From positions 55,669 to 86,428 of the forward strand of contig QKYT01000323.1 of assembly GCA_003550305.1 (NCBI GenBank): a stretch of DNA of 30,760 nt, in the 5' to 3' direction. This document shows, piece by piece, positions 1-11,959 of the stretch. Positions within the stretch are counted from its first letter, which is position 1. Every line of letters begins with the position of its first letter. Both the position numbers and the translations under genes were made by a program. This stretch comes from Glomus cerebriforme (Eukaryota; Glomeromycota; Glomeromycetes; Glomerales; Glomeraceae). The notes under the pieces were generated by a model. That model did not search any database and was not told where the DNA came from. It was given only the letters and a program-made list of their open reading frames with translations.

Positions 1-185
1 TTAATGCTGCCCGGAATTATAATTCGTGATTTATTAAACTTCTGAAAAAAATCCCGAAACTTAATTCCGGGCGGCATTAAAGCTTAATGCGGGCCAATTT
101 CGGCTTTTCGTACCTGTCGGATTTTGACCCTGTCGGGATTTTGGATTTCGGGATTTTGAGTTTCGGGATTTTTGGACGGCACCCT
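1..185. repeat. End of an inverted-repeat transposon-like element
   Basis: Bases 1-20 and 61-80 form an imperfect inverted repeat (18 of 20 positions pair) around a short AT-rich loop. The stretch then runs through several TCGGGATTT-type repeats and ends at 163-185 with a motif ending GGACGGCACC. The reverse complement of that end recurs at 23045-23064, so it is probably the terminus of a dispersed element whose other part lies left of the window. The GC content is clearly above the surrounding DNA. The family is not recognised. Confidence 0.5.
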
Positions 186-950
186 AAATTGGAGATTCAG
201 GAGGTGCTATGACTGCTATCTTGGATGATGATTTTAAACAGAATAGTTAAATGATTTTATTATGAAAAAAAAATATTCTATTTTTTCTCAAAAGAAAAAT
301 TAGTATCGTAGGATTTGCTGGGCGAAGGATTTGATCGTTTACCCGAAAATCGGGTAAAAATAAAAAATTATGTAGTCAAGAGTAAACAAGTTGAAACTTC
401 TATTCATTGTTCAATGATATACTAAAATCTCTTTTGTTCTCTATAATTGTATTAGATTATAAAGTTACACAAGTCACGCTCATTAATTTAATGAAGTTTT
501 AATTAAAATATTTACCAAATCAAGATTACCATGATCAACTTATCGTACGTGCTGTTTATTGTTTTTTTTTTGTGAGGCTTGTATAAAAAGCCTCGTATGA
601 ATAATAAACGATCATTTGCATGTTGGATGATCTCTGGTGCAGCCTTATTTAGATAATTGTCTTACATTGGGCTTAAATCCAAGTTTTTTTTTTTTAATGA
701 ATTGGATTTTCCGATATGCTTAGCAATTGGCTTAGAATTTTAATTTTAACAATCTCAGTTATTACCTTGATTATTATAATGTTTCGCTTGATAATAATTT
801 TATATTTAATTAACCGATCAATAATAATTCACAGCCATCTCTCGTGGCGAAATAATTTTCGATTTGAATTTTTTTTTTTTTTTTTTTTACTTTTTTTCCT
901 TTAAAAAAAAACAATTACATCCAAAAGAAAAGAAATAAATAAAATTAAAA
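186..950. other. Intergenic region upstream of the ABC transporter
   Basis: No convincing gene is seen. It is AT-rich with a long T tract at about 868-889. A small hairpin at 573-593 has 7-bp arms (GAGGCTT / AAGCCTC) and is flanked by an outer pair GTTTATT / AATAAAC. The purine-rich A tract just before 951 is probably the 5' untranslated region of the transporter. A 62-codon open frame at 716-904 runs into the T tract and looks like chance. Confidence 0.5.
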
Positions 951-3900
951 ATGTTTGATAATAATTTAAAATGGATGTATTTGTCCATAATTTATTTAAT
1001 ATGCTCTTTATTGTTAATTAATTCACCAATCGTTAATGCGCAAAATGCTCCAGCAGCAATGCCAACACCTACCGTACCCAGTCCTACTGCAATTCCAACT
1101 TCTCAATCTGATGTGACGCCTTTCCTAGATCCGTATCTCTATGCTCTATTACTTGTAAATAGAACTGTTCCTGGAACTGAAGTAAACAACATTATTATTA
1201 ATTCATTAATGAATTTAATTGTTAGTTTTTATGTACGTATATAACTCCATTGTCATTTATGATAGAACAGGCAAAACAAATGTACTTACTTGTCAGCTCC
1301 ACAACCTGGAGATGGAAAGAGATTAGCAAATAATACTCAAGAGATTTCATGGAATTGTACGGCTGGGTAAATAATATATAAATTTAATTGCATAAGCTAA
1401 GGACTCGTATTTTTATATTTGAAATTGTGTACTTATTTATTTCTTGTCTTTTCAGTAATTTCTGCTTGGGTCCAGGAAAATCTGGTGAGTTTTTTTTTTA
1501 ATCAAAAATTTGTACATCATTGAATTATTTTACAGAAGGATGATTTTAAAAAATTTTATTATATTTTTCAGTAAAATGTACGGCAGGTAAGCTATCGTTT
1601 CAAATTACAATTTATATATTTTATTTATTTACTACGTAAAAATTCAATCTAAAAAAATTATATTTTTACCAAGGATTCATATGTCCGGAGAACGCAGGTA
1701 ATTCAAGTTTTCTGCAATAATTTCTTTTAACAAAGGTTAATTTCATTTTTGACAGAGTTATTTATCTTTATAAAATTATAGCACAACCTGTATATTGCTG
1801 CCCAGGTTATTACTGTAACGAAGATGCAACAGAAATACATGTTTGTCCTAAAGGTGTGCATACTTATATTTATTATTTTATATATATGTTTACATAAATT
1901 AAATTTATTTTAATTTATCAGGATCTTTTTGTGCCATTGGAAGTGTTTCACCGATATCATGTCACTATTTAGCTTATTGTCCAGAAGGTATTGAATTATT
2001 TATTGAACAATTATTTTTTTCTTACAACTTCATTAACATTTGCCAACGCGTTAAATATCCATTATTTTTTTTGTTTGAAGGCTCAAAACAGGCCAATAAG
2101 TATTTCATTGCTGTTATTGTTTTACTTGTAGCTATCATAATTGCCATATTATTCGCAGTAAATAATAAAGCGGACCAACTGAAAACGGCCAAATATAAAA
2201 AATTATTAAATGAGCAAAAAATGAAGTATGAGATGTCTTTGGATCCAATAGAAAGAAAATTTGATATTGAATTTGAAAATCTTGAATTGATTTTACCATC
2301 TGGTATCACAATTATGAAGGTAAGAATTACGGTTTTTTTAATAATTTTTTTTTGGAATAAAATAATTTATTTTATAACAGTATTTCTTTTATTTCTATTA
2401 GGGGGTGACAGGTAAAATTGTATTAAAGTTTCCAATGGAAATTATTCTTATATTATACGTTTAAACTTGTAAAGTCATATACAATACAGTGAGTTCACGA
2501 TTTAATTGACAAAATTTAAAATTTTAATTGAAATACATAGGAAAATTATCTCATGGTAGAACATGCGCGATCATGGGCCCTTCAGGTGCCGGAAAAACCA
2601 CATTTGTTTCCCTATTAACCGGTAAAGCAAAAAAGACAAATGGCATTATAAAAGGTAAAGAAATATTAAGTATCATCCATTTATCAAACGATTGTTAGTA
2701 AGATTGCTGGTATGTATACTATAAAATTTAGTGAACGGTGTGGAAGAAAATTTAGGCAAATATCGTAAGCTTATAGGATTCGTACCTCAAGAAGGTATGT
2801 AAAATTAAATTTCATTTACGTGATCATTATAAAGTTGCTATAATATTTGATTCGTTCTATTTTATTTAGATGTAATGCTTCGAGAATTGACTGTACGCGA
2901 AATTTTGGTGGTAAGTTTTAAGCTTGCTAGCTTGCTTTAATATTTTACTTAAGTCTAATAAATTCAAATATTTACATTCCCAACTTTTGCTTTAGCATTC
3001 AGCAATGATGCGTTTGCCGGCAGATATGAAACGCGTTGATAAAAAACAAAAAGTGGTTGAAACTATACGATTCTTAGAATTAAGTCATGTTATGGATTCA
3101 ATAATTGGAAATGAAGGTTTGATTATTTTGAGTTTTTTTTTTTTTGATATTATTTCTTCGTATTGTTTTAATAATTTTCATACTAATAGAGCAGAGAGGT
3201 ATTTCTGGTGGTCAACGAAAGCGTGTAAATATTGGAATGGAACTCGTAGCTGAACCATCAATTCTTTTCTTGGTAAGTTTAGATAATTAATTTGATAATT
3301 AATTGAATTTAGTTACAACTTTTCGTAATCTTATTTAGGACGAGCCAACATCAGGTCTTGATTCATCAACTTCATTTGAAGTGTGTACTCTTTTAAAAAA
3401 TATTGCTCATAAACAAGGACTCCTGGTTGCAGCTGTTGTAAGTATTGAACGTTAAAATTTTCTTTTTCTTAAAAAAAGTATAATTATACTACGAATAATG
3501 CATATTATAATCAAACGACTATCAATTTAAATTCTAAGTTACGTTTTTGATTTCTCAGCTTTATATTCTAATAAATTTTTCATTCAAAGATTCACAGTCC
3601 AAGCCCACAAGCCTTTGAAACATTTGATGATTTCCTTCTACTTGGTAAAGGGGGGAGAATTATTTATTTCGGTCCACGTGACAGGGCTTTAGAATATTTT
3701 AATAATCTCGGCTTCAATTGTCCACCTAAAGAAAGGTAACAAATTTGCACGCATATTTACTTTAAAATTATGATGATAATAACATTTTTTTACTTTTAGT
3801 CCGGCTGATTTTATGATGGAGGTTGCATCTGGTAAAGTTACATCGTCTAGAGGAGCGGATATAGACTTGTTTAGAGCATGGGAAGAATATCGTACTGGGG

Positions 3901-5416
3901 GGAAAATTTCTTCTCATGATGCTGATGAAAAAACAAAACTTGTTTCTCATATTGGAGTGGATATGGATTATGAAAAGGCACCATCAACATGTGGACAAAA
4001 AATCAAAATTGCTTTCTTGTCATTTCATATTCCATTTGTGCAACTTTTACAAGATGTGTTTTATTATATTGTTGATGTATTGTTAGAATTCATTGACCTT
4101 TTAAAAAGAATAGTTTTTTGTTGTATGAAAGATCCAATTCGAGAAACTCCAAATATTTTTATAGCATTTGGTTTATTATTTAAACGAGCTTGTTTGCAGC
4201 TTTATAGAAATAGGACACAATTTTTATTGGATCAGTTGTTACATCTAGGATGTGGTGCCTTTATTTCTCTTGCTGTTAGTAATTTTACATATATTGGAAA
4301 AGCCCCTCAAGAGCTTTGTTTAATAACTCCTGTTGTGATTGCACCATTCTGTTTAATGGCAAAAGATAGTTTACAGGTAAAGTTTTTACGATCCACAGAG
4401 TTCCTCTTAAAAGATTATTTTTTTAATTACATATTATAAATCCATAGCAAGTAGGAATTTTCATGTCTCTGGGTGTAACGTTCGCTGGGATTTCAGGTAC
4501 GTACTTTTTTTAATAATAAATATTTAAATTTGAATTAACGTAATTAATTTACAAATTTTTATTAGGTGGCGGTTCAACTTTTGGTTATGAAAAAGTAGTA
4601 TATTGGCGTGATACGGCAGCAGGAATGCGAACAATTCCATATTTTTTTGCAAAATTCTTCGCAGATATTCCAAGATTAGTTATAGCAGCAGCTATGTTTG
4701 CATGTTCGTTTATATTATTTTACCCTTTTAGATCTTTATTTTCTGAATTATATCTCATTATCCTGTTATCTTATTTGGCTGCATGGACGATGGGTATGTA
4801 TTTATTGGAAAATTTTATTTCTATAATATTTTGTAATGTGTTTTCATATAATCTGTATACTTTTTTAGGTTATTTCTTATCAGCGCTAGTTTCCAAAGGT
4901 AATTTAAAAGTTAGAATAATTTTTTTTTTTTTTAAAAAAAAAAAAAAAGCTATCTTTAATTTTTCAACAATTTTTTATTATGCATTTTTTTAGAAAAAAT
5001 CGGATTGATAGGTACTGGCTTTGCTCTCGGATGGGGATTAGTTCTTTCTGGAGCTAATCCAAAGTTAGATGATGTAATGACTAATGATGTGTATGCACAT
5101 ATACGATGGCTTTGGACAATTTCTGCACCAAGATGGGAAATTGAAGCTTTGTATCTTAAAGAAATTGATCCAAGAAAGTAAGTATAAATAAAATTAAAAT
5201 ATATTTTTATTTATAAAAAAAAAAAAAGTCTCTCATTTTTTTAAAAAAAAATCCATTTCTTTTAGATGGTATGAAATTCATAATGAACCATTAAATTATA
5301 CTTACAAATTTGCAGATTATCCAATTTGTTTGAGAAATATTGCAATAATTTCTATAGGATGGGCTACAGTTGCTTTCTTCAGTATGAAATTATTTAATCG
5401 AGATAAACAGAAATAA
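951..5416 (+). CDS. ABCG-type transporter with Cys-rich ectodomain (Adp1-like), 22 exons
   Basis: Membrane ABC transporter of the White/ABCG half-size class; substrate unknown. My exons are 951-1220, 1266-1366, 1456-1484, 1572-1586, 1674-1697, 1782-1853, 1922-1987, 2081-2319, 2402-2411, 2541-2654, 2732-2794, 2870-2910, 2996-3116, 3190-3272, 3339-3437, 3590-3735, 3800-4376, 4448-4496, 4566-4793, 4869-4898, 4994-5177 and 5266-5416. They join without a frame break into about 903 residues; the first donor could instead be at 1233. Order: signal peptide or anchor (residues ~8-30), Cys-rich ectodomain with CPKGSFC-type motifs (~95-190), a membrane helix, and the nucleotide-binding domain. That domain shows Walker [10 protein letters not shown] (~288-296), signature ISGGQRKRV (~393-401), Walker B ILFLDEP (~413-419) and the H-loop His (~451). 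A C-terminal ABC2 membrane domain follows from ~500. The domain order matches yeast Adp1 and plant ABCG24/ABCG28. A possible polyadenylation signal AATAAA lies at 5588-5593. Confidence 0.93.
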
Positions 5417-6129
5417 AATAACTGAAAAATTATTTATTTGTCTTTATATGTTTTAAATAACAGAATTAGAAGATATTGTATATAACTTTTTTTTGTTTTT
5501 TTTTTGTATTTTACAGAATTTATGAAAAAATTATTTATATTGTGTATATTTATTTATATTATTAAGAAAAATAGATGAAATTGTTCGAATAAATTGAAAT
5601 TAATATGTTATTTTAAAAAAGCATGTTTAAAAATTCTTTTCCTGTACTTCGTAATCATACATAACTTACAATAAATGTTCACATACTGAGTTCTATATAA
5701 TAAAATCATCCAACTCCAGAATCCATCCACTCAACCATTTAACTGAGATTCTTTTATAGACTGAAAAGAAACGTAGATAACCGTTTCCATATATAACAGA
5801 TACACTTGTATTTTAGCAAAACTTTCTTGTTTCTTGATTTTTTTTTTTTGCTTCGCTTGATATCAATGATTTGAGGTCAAACTGATGAAATCCAACTCCT
5901 ATTCTAAAGTCTAATATGAAAACTTCGAACTGTTTGTCAAGAAATCAGATAATGGGATAATGATTTAATGGTTATGGGATACATCTTTAGTTGTACATGT
6001 AAACGGTTTTAAAATCATAGAGTATTACAATGAGTTATTAATAACTAGTGCTTTATGTAATCGTTATTATCAAAATGTAATAAATTCTACAGCAATTATG
6101 CAATTATGGTTAGAAGTACTATTGGTTGA
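5417..6129. other. 3' flank of the ABC gene and gene-free DNA
   Basis: The first ~180 bases after the stop codon are AT-rich and contain AATAAA at 5588-5593, a plausible polyadenylation signal. I see no coding region, RNA gene or clear inverted repeat in the remainder. Confidence 0.4.
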
Positions 6130-6545
6130 ATGTTAACAAATATAGAAATTTTTCATGTGAGCAAATAAAAAATTATGTAATTAATGAATTTTGCGTAACA
6201 TATAAAAGTATAAACTATGTTTAAAAATAGAAAATTTCAAATTAATAATAAATTAAGCATCACGTAAGTTTCTTATGTTTTTAATATTTTTGACTCATTT
6301 TTATATTCTTTATATTCTTAAAATATATAAATACTACCTTTTTTCAATATTCTTCACATTTTTAGTTATTATTATCCTAATATTATCTTACAATCATTTT
6401 TAAAAACTCGTACCCTTTAAACTCCCTCTTAACTTCCTTATACTGTATATGAGGTCTTCCTCGTACAGGCAAGGAAAGGCCGGTCAGATAGTTGAGTATC
6501 TCCTAACTGGCTGGTTTGGTTTAGATTAGACTTCCCTCTTTATAA
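6130..6545 (+). repeat. Dispersed repeat family, copy 1
   Basis: Shares several blocks in the same order with 8745-9440: a TTTTTCATGTGAGCAAAT-like block, GAATTTTGCGT, TTTTGACTCATTTTTATATTC, a TATAAATAC block, and a 3' module beginning CCTTATACTGTATATGAGG and ending near GGCTGGTTTGGTTTAGA (about 6437-6530). The 3' module alone recurs at 23880-23980. Family unknown and no coding capacity is visible. Confidence 0.6.
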
Positions 6546-8744
6546 CTTGTAAGATAAAATTAGGTTTAATAGCTATCAGAAATGAAGGTTTTTCATCATC
6601 TCTAATTAAAAATAGACTCTTAACAGTTAATAAAACAGTATGTTCAAAATAAGATACTCAAAGAATATACAGTATAATTAAACGGACAACACGCGACCCT
6701 TCCATATTAACAAAAATGAATAAGTTGGCTGTAGAAATAAGAAAATACTATATATTGCACGTCATAATAATTACAATTGAAAATGAATCACAATGGAATT
6801 AAATATCATATTATACAGAAGTAAATAATGGAATAAACAAACTAGTAAATCACGCAAATGAATAAAAAAAAGATGAAATATTTTAGTTCATTCTATGATG
6901 AAAAATTGGCAGGCTGTCTTGAGGATCATTCTGAACAACAATATCTTCATTTTGGATAAAGACAATGAGCCCAGCTATATGGTATGGTAGGTGGAAGATA
7001 GAGGAGAATGGAGTTCTAAAATATGCCACCAATATGTATGATTTTGGAAATTGGGTAAAGATTCAGAAATTTATGACTGCTATTTAATGTTGTGAACGTT
7101 GGATGAATGTTTAATGTCAAAAAAAGATCCTTAGGATTAAAGATGGAATGTACGATACGACCAATAATCAATGTTGAAATAAGATGATCAAGGGAATCCA
7201 CAATGAATCCTCCTTTTAATAAGAACGAATATGAAAATAATGTGAAAAATGACATTTTTTATGAAATAAGGCAAAACTTAAATTAATTTTATTCTTTGAT
7301 TGGTTTAATTAAAACGTCGAACAAATAAGGAATATCATCAATACATAGAAGAGTTAAAGAACACATATATTACGACAAAAAAATTACATTTAAATACAGA
7401 CATAATAATATAGTTATTCAAAGAATAATGTCTAATTTTATTGTCTATAATACATTTTTAATGAACATCAAATAGCTTAGAATAATGACAAAACATTAAT
7501 ATTTAGGTCTATGCATAAATTAGAATTAGTATGTGGAATTAAGGATTTACAGACAGAGTTAGAATTAATGAGCGAAGGAGAAAGGTTCGATAGGCTAAAG
7601 AAAATCTCTGTTAATTTATATATACATTGTGTACCATAATTAGTTGTAATTCATTAATTTGTAATATTTAATAGTTTTCATTAATAAAATTATAACAAAT
7701 AATAATGTTCATTGACAGTGAATTTAATACCTCATTTCCATTATGAGTTAATAATAGCATTATATAAAATCCTGAAGGCCTAATAAACGAAGATAAATCT
7801 GCAGCACAAAAAATTTCAATTATATTTTCTTCAGTTAATGATTCTTCTTTAACTGATCATATATAAGTATGTTTTAATACAATTCTTATTATAGAGGAAT
7901 TGATTGTTAGAAAAAAAAATTGTTTTTCATAACTTCTTCATTTCATTATAAAGTAGTCTTTCAAATATTTCTGATCTTGCAGCTAAATTGCTCTAGATCC
8001 ATATAATATCTTTTCATCTTCACAAATAATTTCTATATCACTATACTTTTGTTATCTACTAACAATGCTAAGTCTTCAGTTGTTCTAATGAAAATCCTCT
8101 CGTCATTTCTGAAAGTCATAATGCATAATGATTGTAGAATCAAAACCATAAACAGTTATGCGAATCATTTAGAGACAAAAAAATAACCTATAACCGGTTA
8201 ATAAGTGGTTACAAAATTTTAATTAATATAAATTGTTTACAAAATACATAAAGAGTATTTTCTTTACAAGTTTTTCGATCTCTGATTGAATAACAGGAAA
8301 TAATCATTGACAACAAAATAAAGAAATGTCGATCTGTATGTTTGACTGGTTGCTTAATCAATAATCATATCGAAATATTGACACAATCGGTCTTATTTTG
8401 TTGGTTACTTAAAAAACAGTTGATACAAATACTTTATTACTAATCATTGTAAATATTCCATTCCATCTATAGTATGGAATTATGAATTTCTAATTTTGGA
8501 CACACATCTGGATTGGACCGAGTCGATCGACGATTGGATCTTTCCTGTTATTCCAATCCTGAGCTTCAATGGCAATGAATTTATTTTTATACTAACTTCC
8601 TTTATCTTGGGATTATAAACTGGCAGTTTAGATAAATAAACCGCAGTTTAAACTGCTGGTTTCAAAATAATTAAATATGATTTCTCAATTAATCATGCAT
8701 AATTTATCAGTTACGGATTTCTGAATAAGGAAGAAATCATGAGT
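6546..8744. other. Gene-free DNA between two repeat copies
   Basis: No supported gene. A 79-codon open frame on the minus strand at 7016-7255 has no recognisable features. The sequence between the two related direct repeats shows no retrotransposon-type domain in any frame that I could read. It may be the decayed interior of an old element. Confidence 0.4.
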
Positions 8745-9440
8745 CATTAACAAACTATAGTAATTTTTCATGTGAACAAATAGAATGATCGGAATTTTGC
8801 GTGAAGTGACTTATCTTACTTAATTTATTATTGTATTGTTGGTAATTTTGACTCATTTTATATTCTTAATATTTTTAATTATATAAATACCTCCAAAATT
8901 CCATATTATTTTTTTTAAAATTATCATATTAAATATATTAAATATCCTTAGAGCTCATTCACTTTTAAAATACTTTATCAGCAAGATGGATTACTACCTA
9001 ATTATTTTTCCAAATTTATTTTCTCTCTATCCTTTTTAACAACTATACTATTCCCTTGCCTTTATATTTCCTCTTATCTTCCTTATACTGTATATGAGGT
9101 CTTCCTCATATCGGTCAAGGAAACCAGTAATACCAGTCAGTTAGTCGAGTATCTTCTATCTGGCGGGTTTGGTATTTGTTTTAAATTCCTTTAAACTTCC
9201 TCTTCTCTTCCTTATACTGTATATGAGGTCTTCCTCATATCGGTCAAGGAAACCAGTAATACCAGTCAGTTAGTCGAGTATCTTCTATCTGGCGGGTTTG
9301 GTATTTGTTTTAAATTCCTTTAAACTTCCTCTTCTCTTCCTTATACTGTATATGAAGTCATCTTCGTATCAGGCAAGGAAAGATCGGTCATAGTCGAGTA
9401 TCTCCTATTTGACTGGTTTGGTTCAGACTAGAATTCCTTT
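8745..9440 (+). repeat. Dispersed repeat family, copy 2, with internal tandem units
   Basis: Second, longer copy of the family at 6130-6545, in the same orientation and sharing the same ordered blocks. Its 3' module is repeated three times: two identical 129-bp units at 9081-9209 and 9210-9338, and a diverged third unit from 9339 to about 9440. Confidence 0.65.
9081..9338 (+). repeat. Perfect 129-bp tandem duplication
   Basis: Two adjacent 129-bp units, each beginning CCTTATACTGTATATGAGG, appear identical by eye along their full length, which suggests a very recent duplication or array homogenisation. A third, diverged unit follows. Single units occur at 6437 and 23880. Confidence 0.85.
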
Positions 9441-10260
9441 CCATTTCCTTATATACTTATTGACTACTTTATTTATGAGCTCATGTAATACAAACATCAT
9501 CCTAAAGAGAAATTTGGATTCATTTCATGGACATAAACAAAGCTTTATAACTCAGGCAGCAGAAATAGATGATGAAAAAGATACCAAGAAGAAAAGATAA
9601 TAAAACTAATGATGGACATTTTAATAACATAATAGTGAATGACAAAATTACTGAAGAATTCACTGGACGCTATTTCTTCACCATTAGAAAATTGCTCCTT
9701 TACAACCAATACTGTAGAAAATTAAATGGAATGTCATGTGAATTAAGGAAGAATATGGAAATGATCGAGCAAATAAGCAGAATAAGCCATCATACAATAA
9801 ACCATATGGCTTTTTGGATGAAACAAACATAAAAGGAAATATTACGACTTTAATAGACGGATTAACACGAAAAGATTAATGATAATGGTTGAAATAATAT
9901 AATAGTCCTAATGACTTGATTAACCAAGATAAATTAATTGAACCAAAACCAAAATCAAAGGGCAAGATTATGAAAAGATTACTCGAGGCATAGATCCTTT
10001 AGAGTATATATCAAAGTCTAAAGTGAATCCAAAAAAAAATTTGAATTATGAACAAAAAGGAGACATAATCGTAAACAAATATAGTATGAATATGTAAAGT
10101 TGATAGATAAAAATAACAAGAAGTATAAGATAAATAGATCGTATGAAAAACTGGATGTATGGTATAACTGACAATAAAGAAATGGGTGCAATAACAAAAA
10201 TCAGAATTTATCAATTAAAAATAGATATGATAAATGAATACATTCTAAAACAAATAGCTA
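9441..10260. other. Purine-rich tract after repeat copy 2
   Basis: The plus strand is strongly A/G biased over most of this stretch. Short open frames at 9409-9600 and 9569-9832 overlap and encode Lys/Arg/Asn-rich sequence without a recognisable domain, so I do not call them genes. A similar purine-rich block follows the repeat at 23880-23980, which suggests that it belongs to the same element family. Confidence 0.35.
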
Positions 10261-11302
10261 TTATTTTGGGAAACATATAGTTATAATATTAATTTTAGTT
10301 TATTATTATTAGGTAGTAGATATAATTTCAATATTTAAATTTAATTTATTTTTACTTTAGCTTGATTATATATTTAAAGTATTACAATTCATTTACTTTT
10401 GTAATTAATAATTTAATAAGATTATTGAAATTTTTAATTAATAAATAACTCTAAATTGTTAAAATGGAAATAAATTATCAACCTGAAGTGGCTATTCGAT
10501 CCGAATTAGACCCAAAAAAAAGAAAAATAGTGTTATAATCAATTATTACTAACTAATAATGCTAATGACCGAATATAAAGAAAAATATAATTAATAAAAT
10601 TACTTTTATTAAACAAATTTTAAATAACGATTATATTATTAATAAAAAAAATATACTAATACTAAAATAAAGAAAAAAGAATTTAATTAAATATAAATAA
10701 TTAATAATCGCAATAAAATCCACAGGTATATAAAGAATCCGTTAACTAATATATCGTTAGGTAGCGTCAGTTTTCTGTGAAAGAGCTAAAACGACCGATT
10801 TATCCAATATTCTGCCTAATACGTTTTGTTTGATTATAAATAATTAAAAAAAAATACCAAATACAAATTGTTCATATAGATTAAAAATTTAAAAATTTAG
10901 ATGTGTTTTTTCGTGTACAATAAGTAATGAGGTATTATCCCTAAAAGATCTCATGTTTATAAGACAGTAAGGACAGTGAATGTTTGTAGATTTATATATA
11001 TTGAATCAGTATTTAATTACTATGAAAAAATAATTATGTAAGACTATCTATAAATTAATTTGCAACCAAGAATAATACGTACATTGAAGTGCATTATGCT
11101 TATACTAGCTATAAATGGCGGGACTAATGAACATGACACGTACATTACAAATAATGACTACAGCTATTTGTAACATTGGTTTCTAAAATTCAATAGTATA
11201 AATATTTTTAAATCAAAGTATTTTTATTCAGCAGAATTTATTACTTTAGAAATCAATATTATTGTCTATTTAATCTACCATTAATTCTCAATAATTAGTA
11301 TA
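10261..11302. other. Intergenic region upstream of RPC31
   Basis: Very AT-rich. The only curiosity is a 24-codon open frame at 10464-10538 ending in a PKKRKI stretch that resembles a classical nuclear localisation signal; it is too short to call. The last few hundred bases before 11303 presumably hold the RPC31 promoter, but I see no unambiguous core element. Confidence 0.4.
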
Positions 11303-11959
11303 ATGAGTAAAGGCAGACGTGGTGGAAGGCGTGGCTTTGGTGGAAGAAATGGGTCAGGATTTGGTCGACAACATTTTTCAAGTGAATTACAAACTGTATT
11401 ACATCAAACTCTTTCAAATGACATACCTGCCGAGATTGAATTTAAAGAAGCAATACCACCTTCTGAAGATGAGCATACAACAATTAATGCATTATTTGGA
11501 TATAAGGCAGCCCTCAGAGATTCAGCTTTTTTTATAACTACACCACCTTCCACATCTGCTGATATTCAAATATATTCTGATCAATTCAAAATAAAGAAAG
11601 CTCATCATTCATTGCGAGATATTAAGACAGATTTAGCATTTTTTCCTCAAGAGCTACATATGGTTAAAGATGATTCAATAATGGTAACAGCCTCCGCTGA
11701 TGAAAATCAAAAAAAAGTCCAATTTGACTTAAATTCAACATTTGGGCAATTGTTGGAACAAGAAAGTAAAGAAAAGACTAAAAATGTAGAACATAGGAAT
11801 GAATCTGAATTTGGAAAATATACAGATATGGAACAGGTTCAAGATGATGAAGAAGATGAAGACGCTGCAGATTATGTTGAAAGTTATTTTGATAATGGAG
11901 AAACAGATGATATATTTGATGATGATGGGGGAGGTGAAGAAGAAGCATATTTTGATTAA
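11303..11959 (+). CDS. RPC31: RNA polymerase III subunit Rpc31 (POLR3G/RPC7 family)
   Basis: Single-exon gene of 218 residues, close to human POLR3G (223) and yeast Rpc31 (about 250). Rpc31 belongs to the Rpc82-Rpc34-Rpc31 heterotrimer that helps Pol III open promoters for tRNA and 5S genes in the nucleus. What shows this is a Gly/Arg-rich start (residues 1-22: GRRGGRRGFGGRNG), a central region of about 150 residues with conserved aromatic positions, and a strongly acidic C-terminus (residues ~174-218) with the family-typical DYVESYFDNGE motif and a final AYFD. The ATG at 11303 is the first in frame and places the Gly/Arg tract at the N-terminus as expected. The acidic tail ends one codon before the TAA stop. 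No introns, unlike the neighbouring genes. Confidence 0.9.
   Translation: MSKGRRGGRRGFGGRNGSGFGRQHFSSELQTVLHQTLSNDIPAEIEFKEAIPPSEDEHTTINALFGYKAALRDSAFFITTPPSTSADIQIYSDQFKIKKAHHSLRDIKTDLAFFPQELHMVKDDSIMVTASADENQKKVQFDLNSTFGQLLEQESKEKTKNVEHRNESEFGKYTDMEQVQDDEEDEDAADYVESYFDNGETDDIFDDDGGGEEEAYFD

Noticed and set aside
716..904. 62-codon plus-strand ORF
   Set aside because: Low-complexity AT sequence ending in poly-Phe from a T tract.
2022..2309. 95-codon minus-strand ORF
   Set aside because: Antisense shadow of the ABC transporter exon at 2081-2319.
7016..7255. 79-codon minus-strand ORF
   Set aside because: No motif, no homologue I recognise, and located in repeat-derived AT-rich DNA.
6130..9440. 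Intact LTR retrotransposon
   Set aside because: Direct copies exist, but no reverse transcriptase, integrase or gag-like motif is readable between them, and the outer limits lack a target duplication.
10011..10214. 67-codon minus-strand ORF rich in Tyr, Phe and His
   Set aside because: Complement of a purine-rich tract; composition alone explains it.
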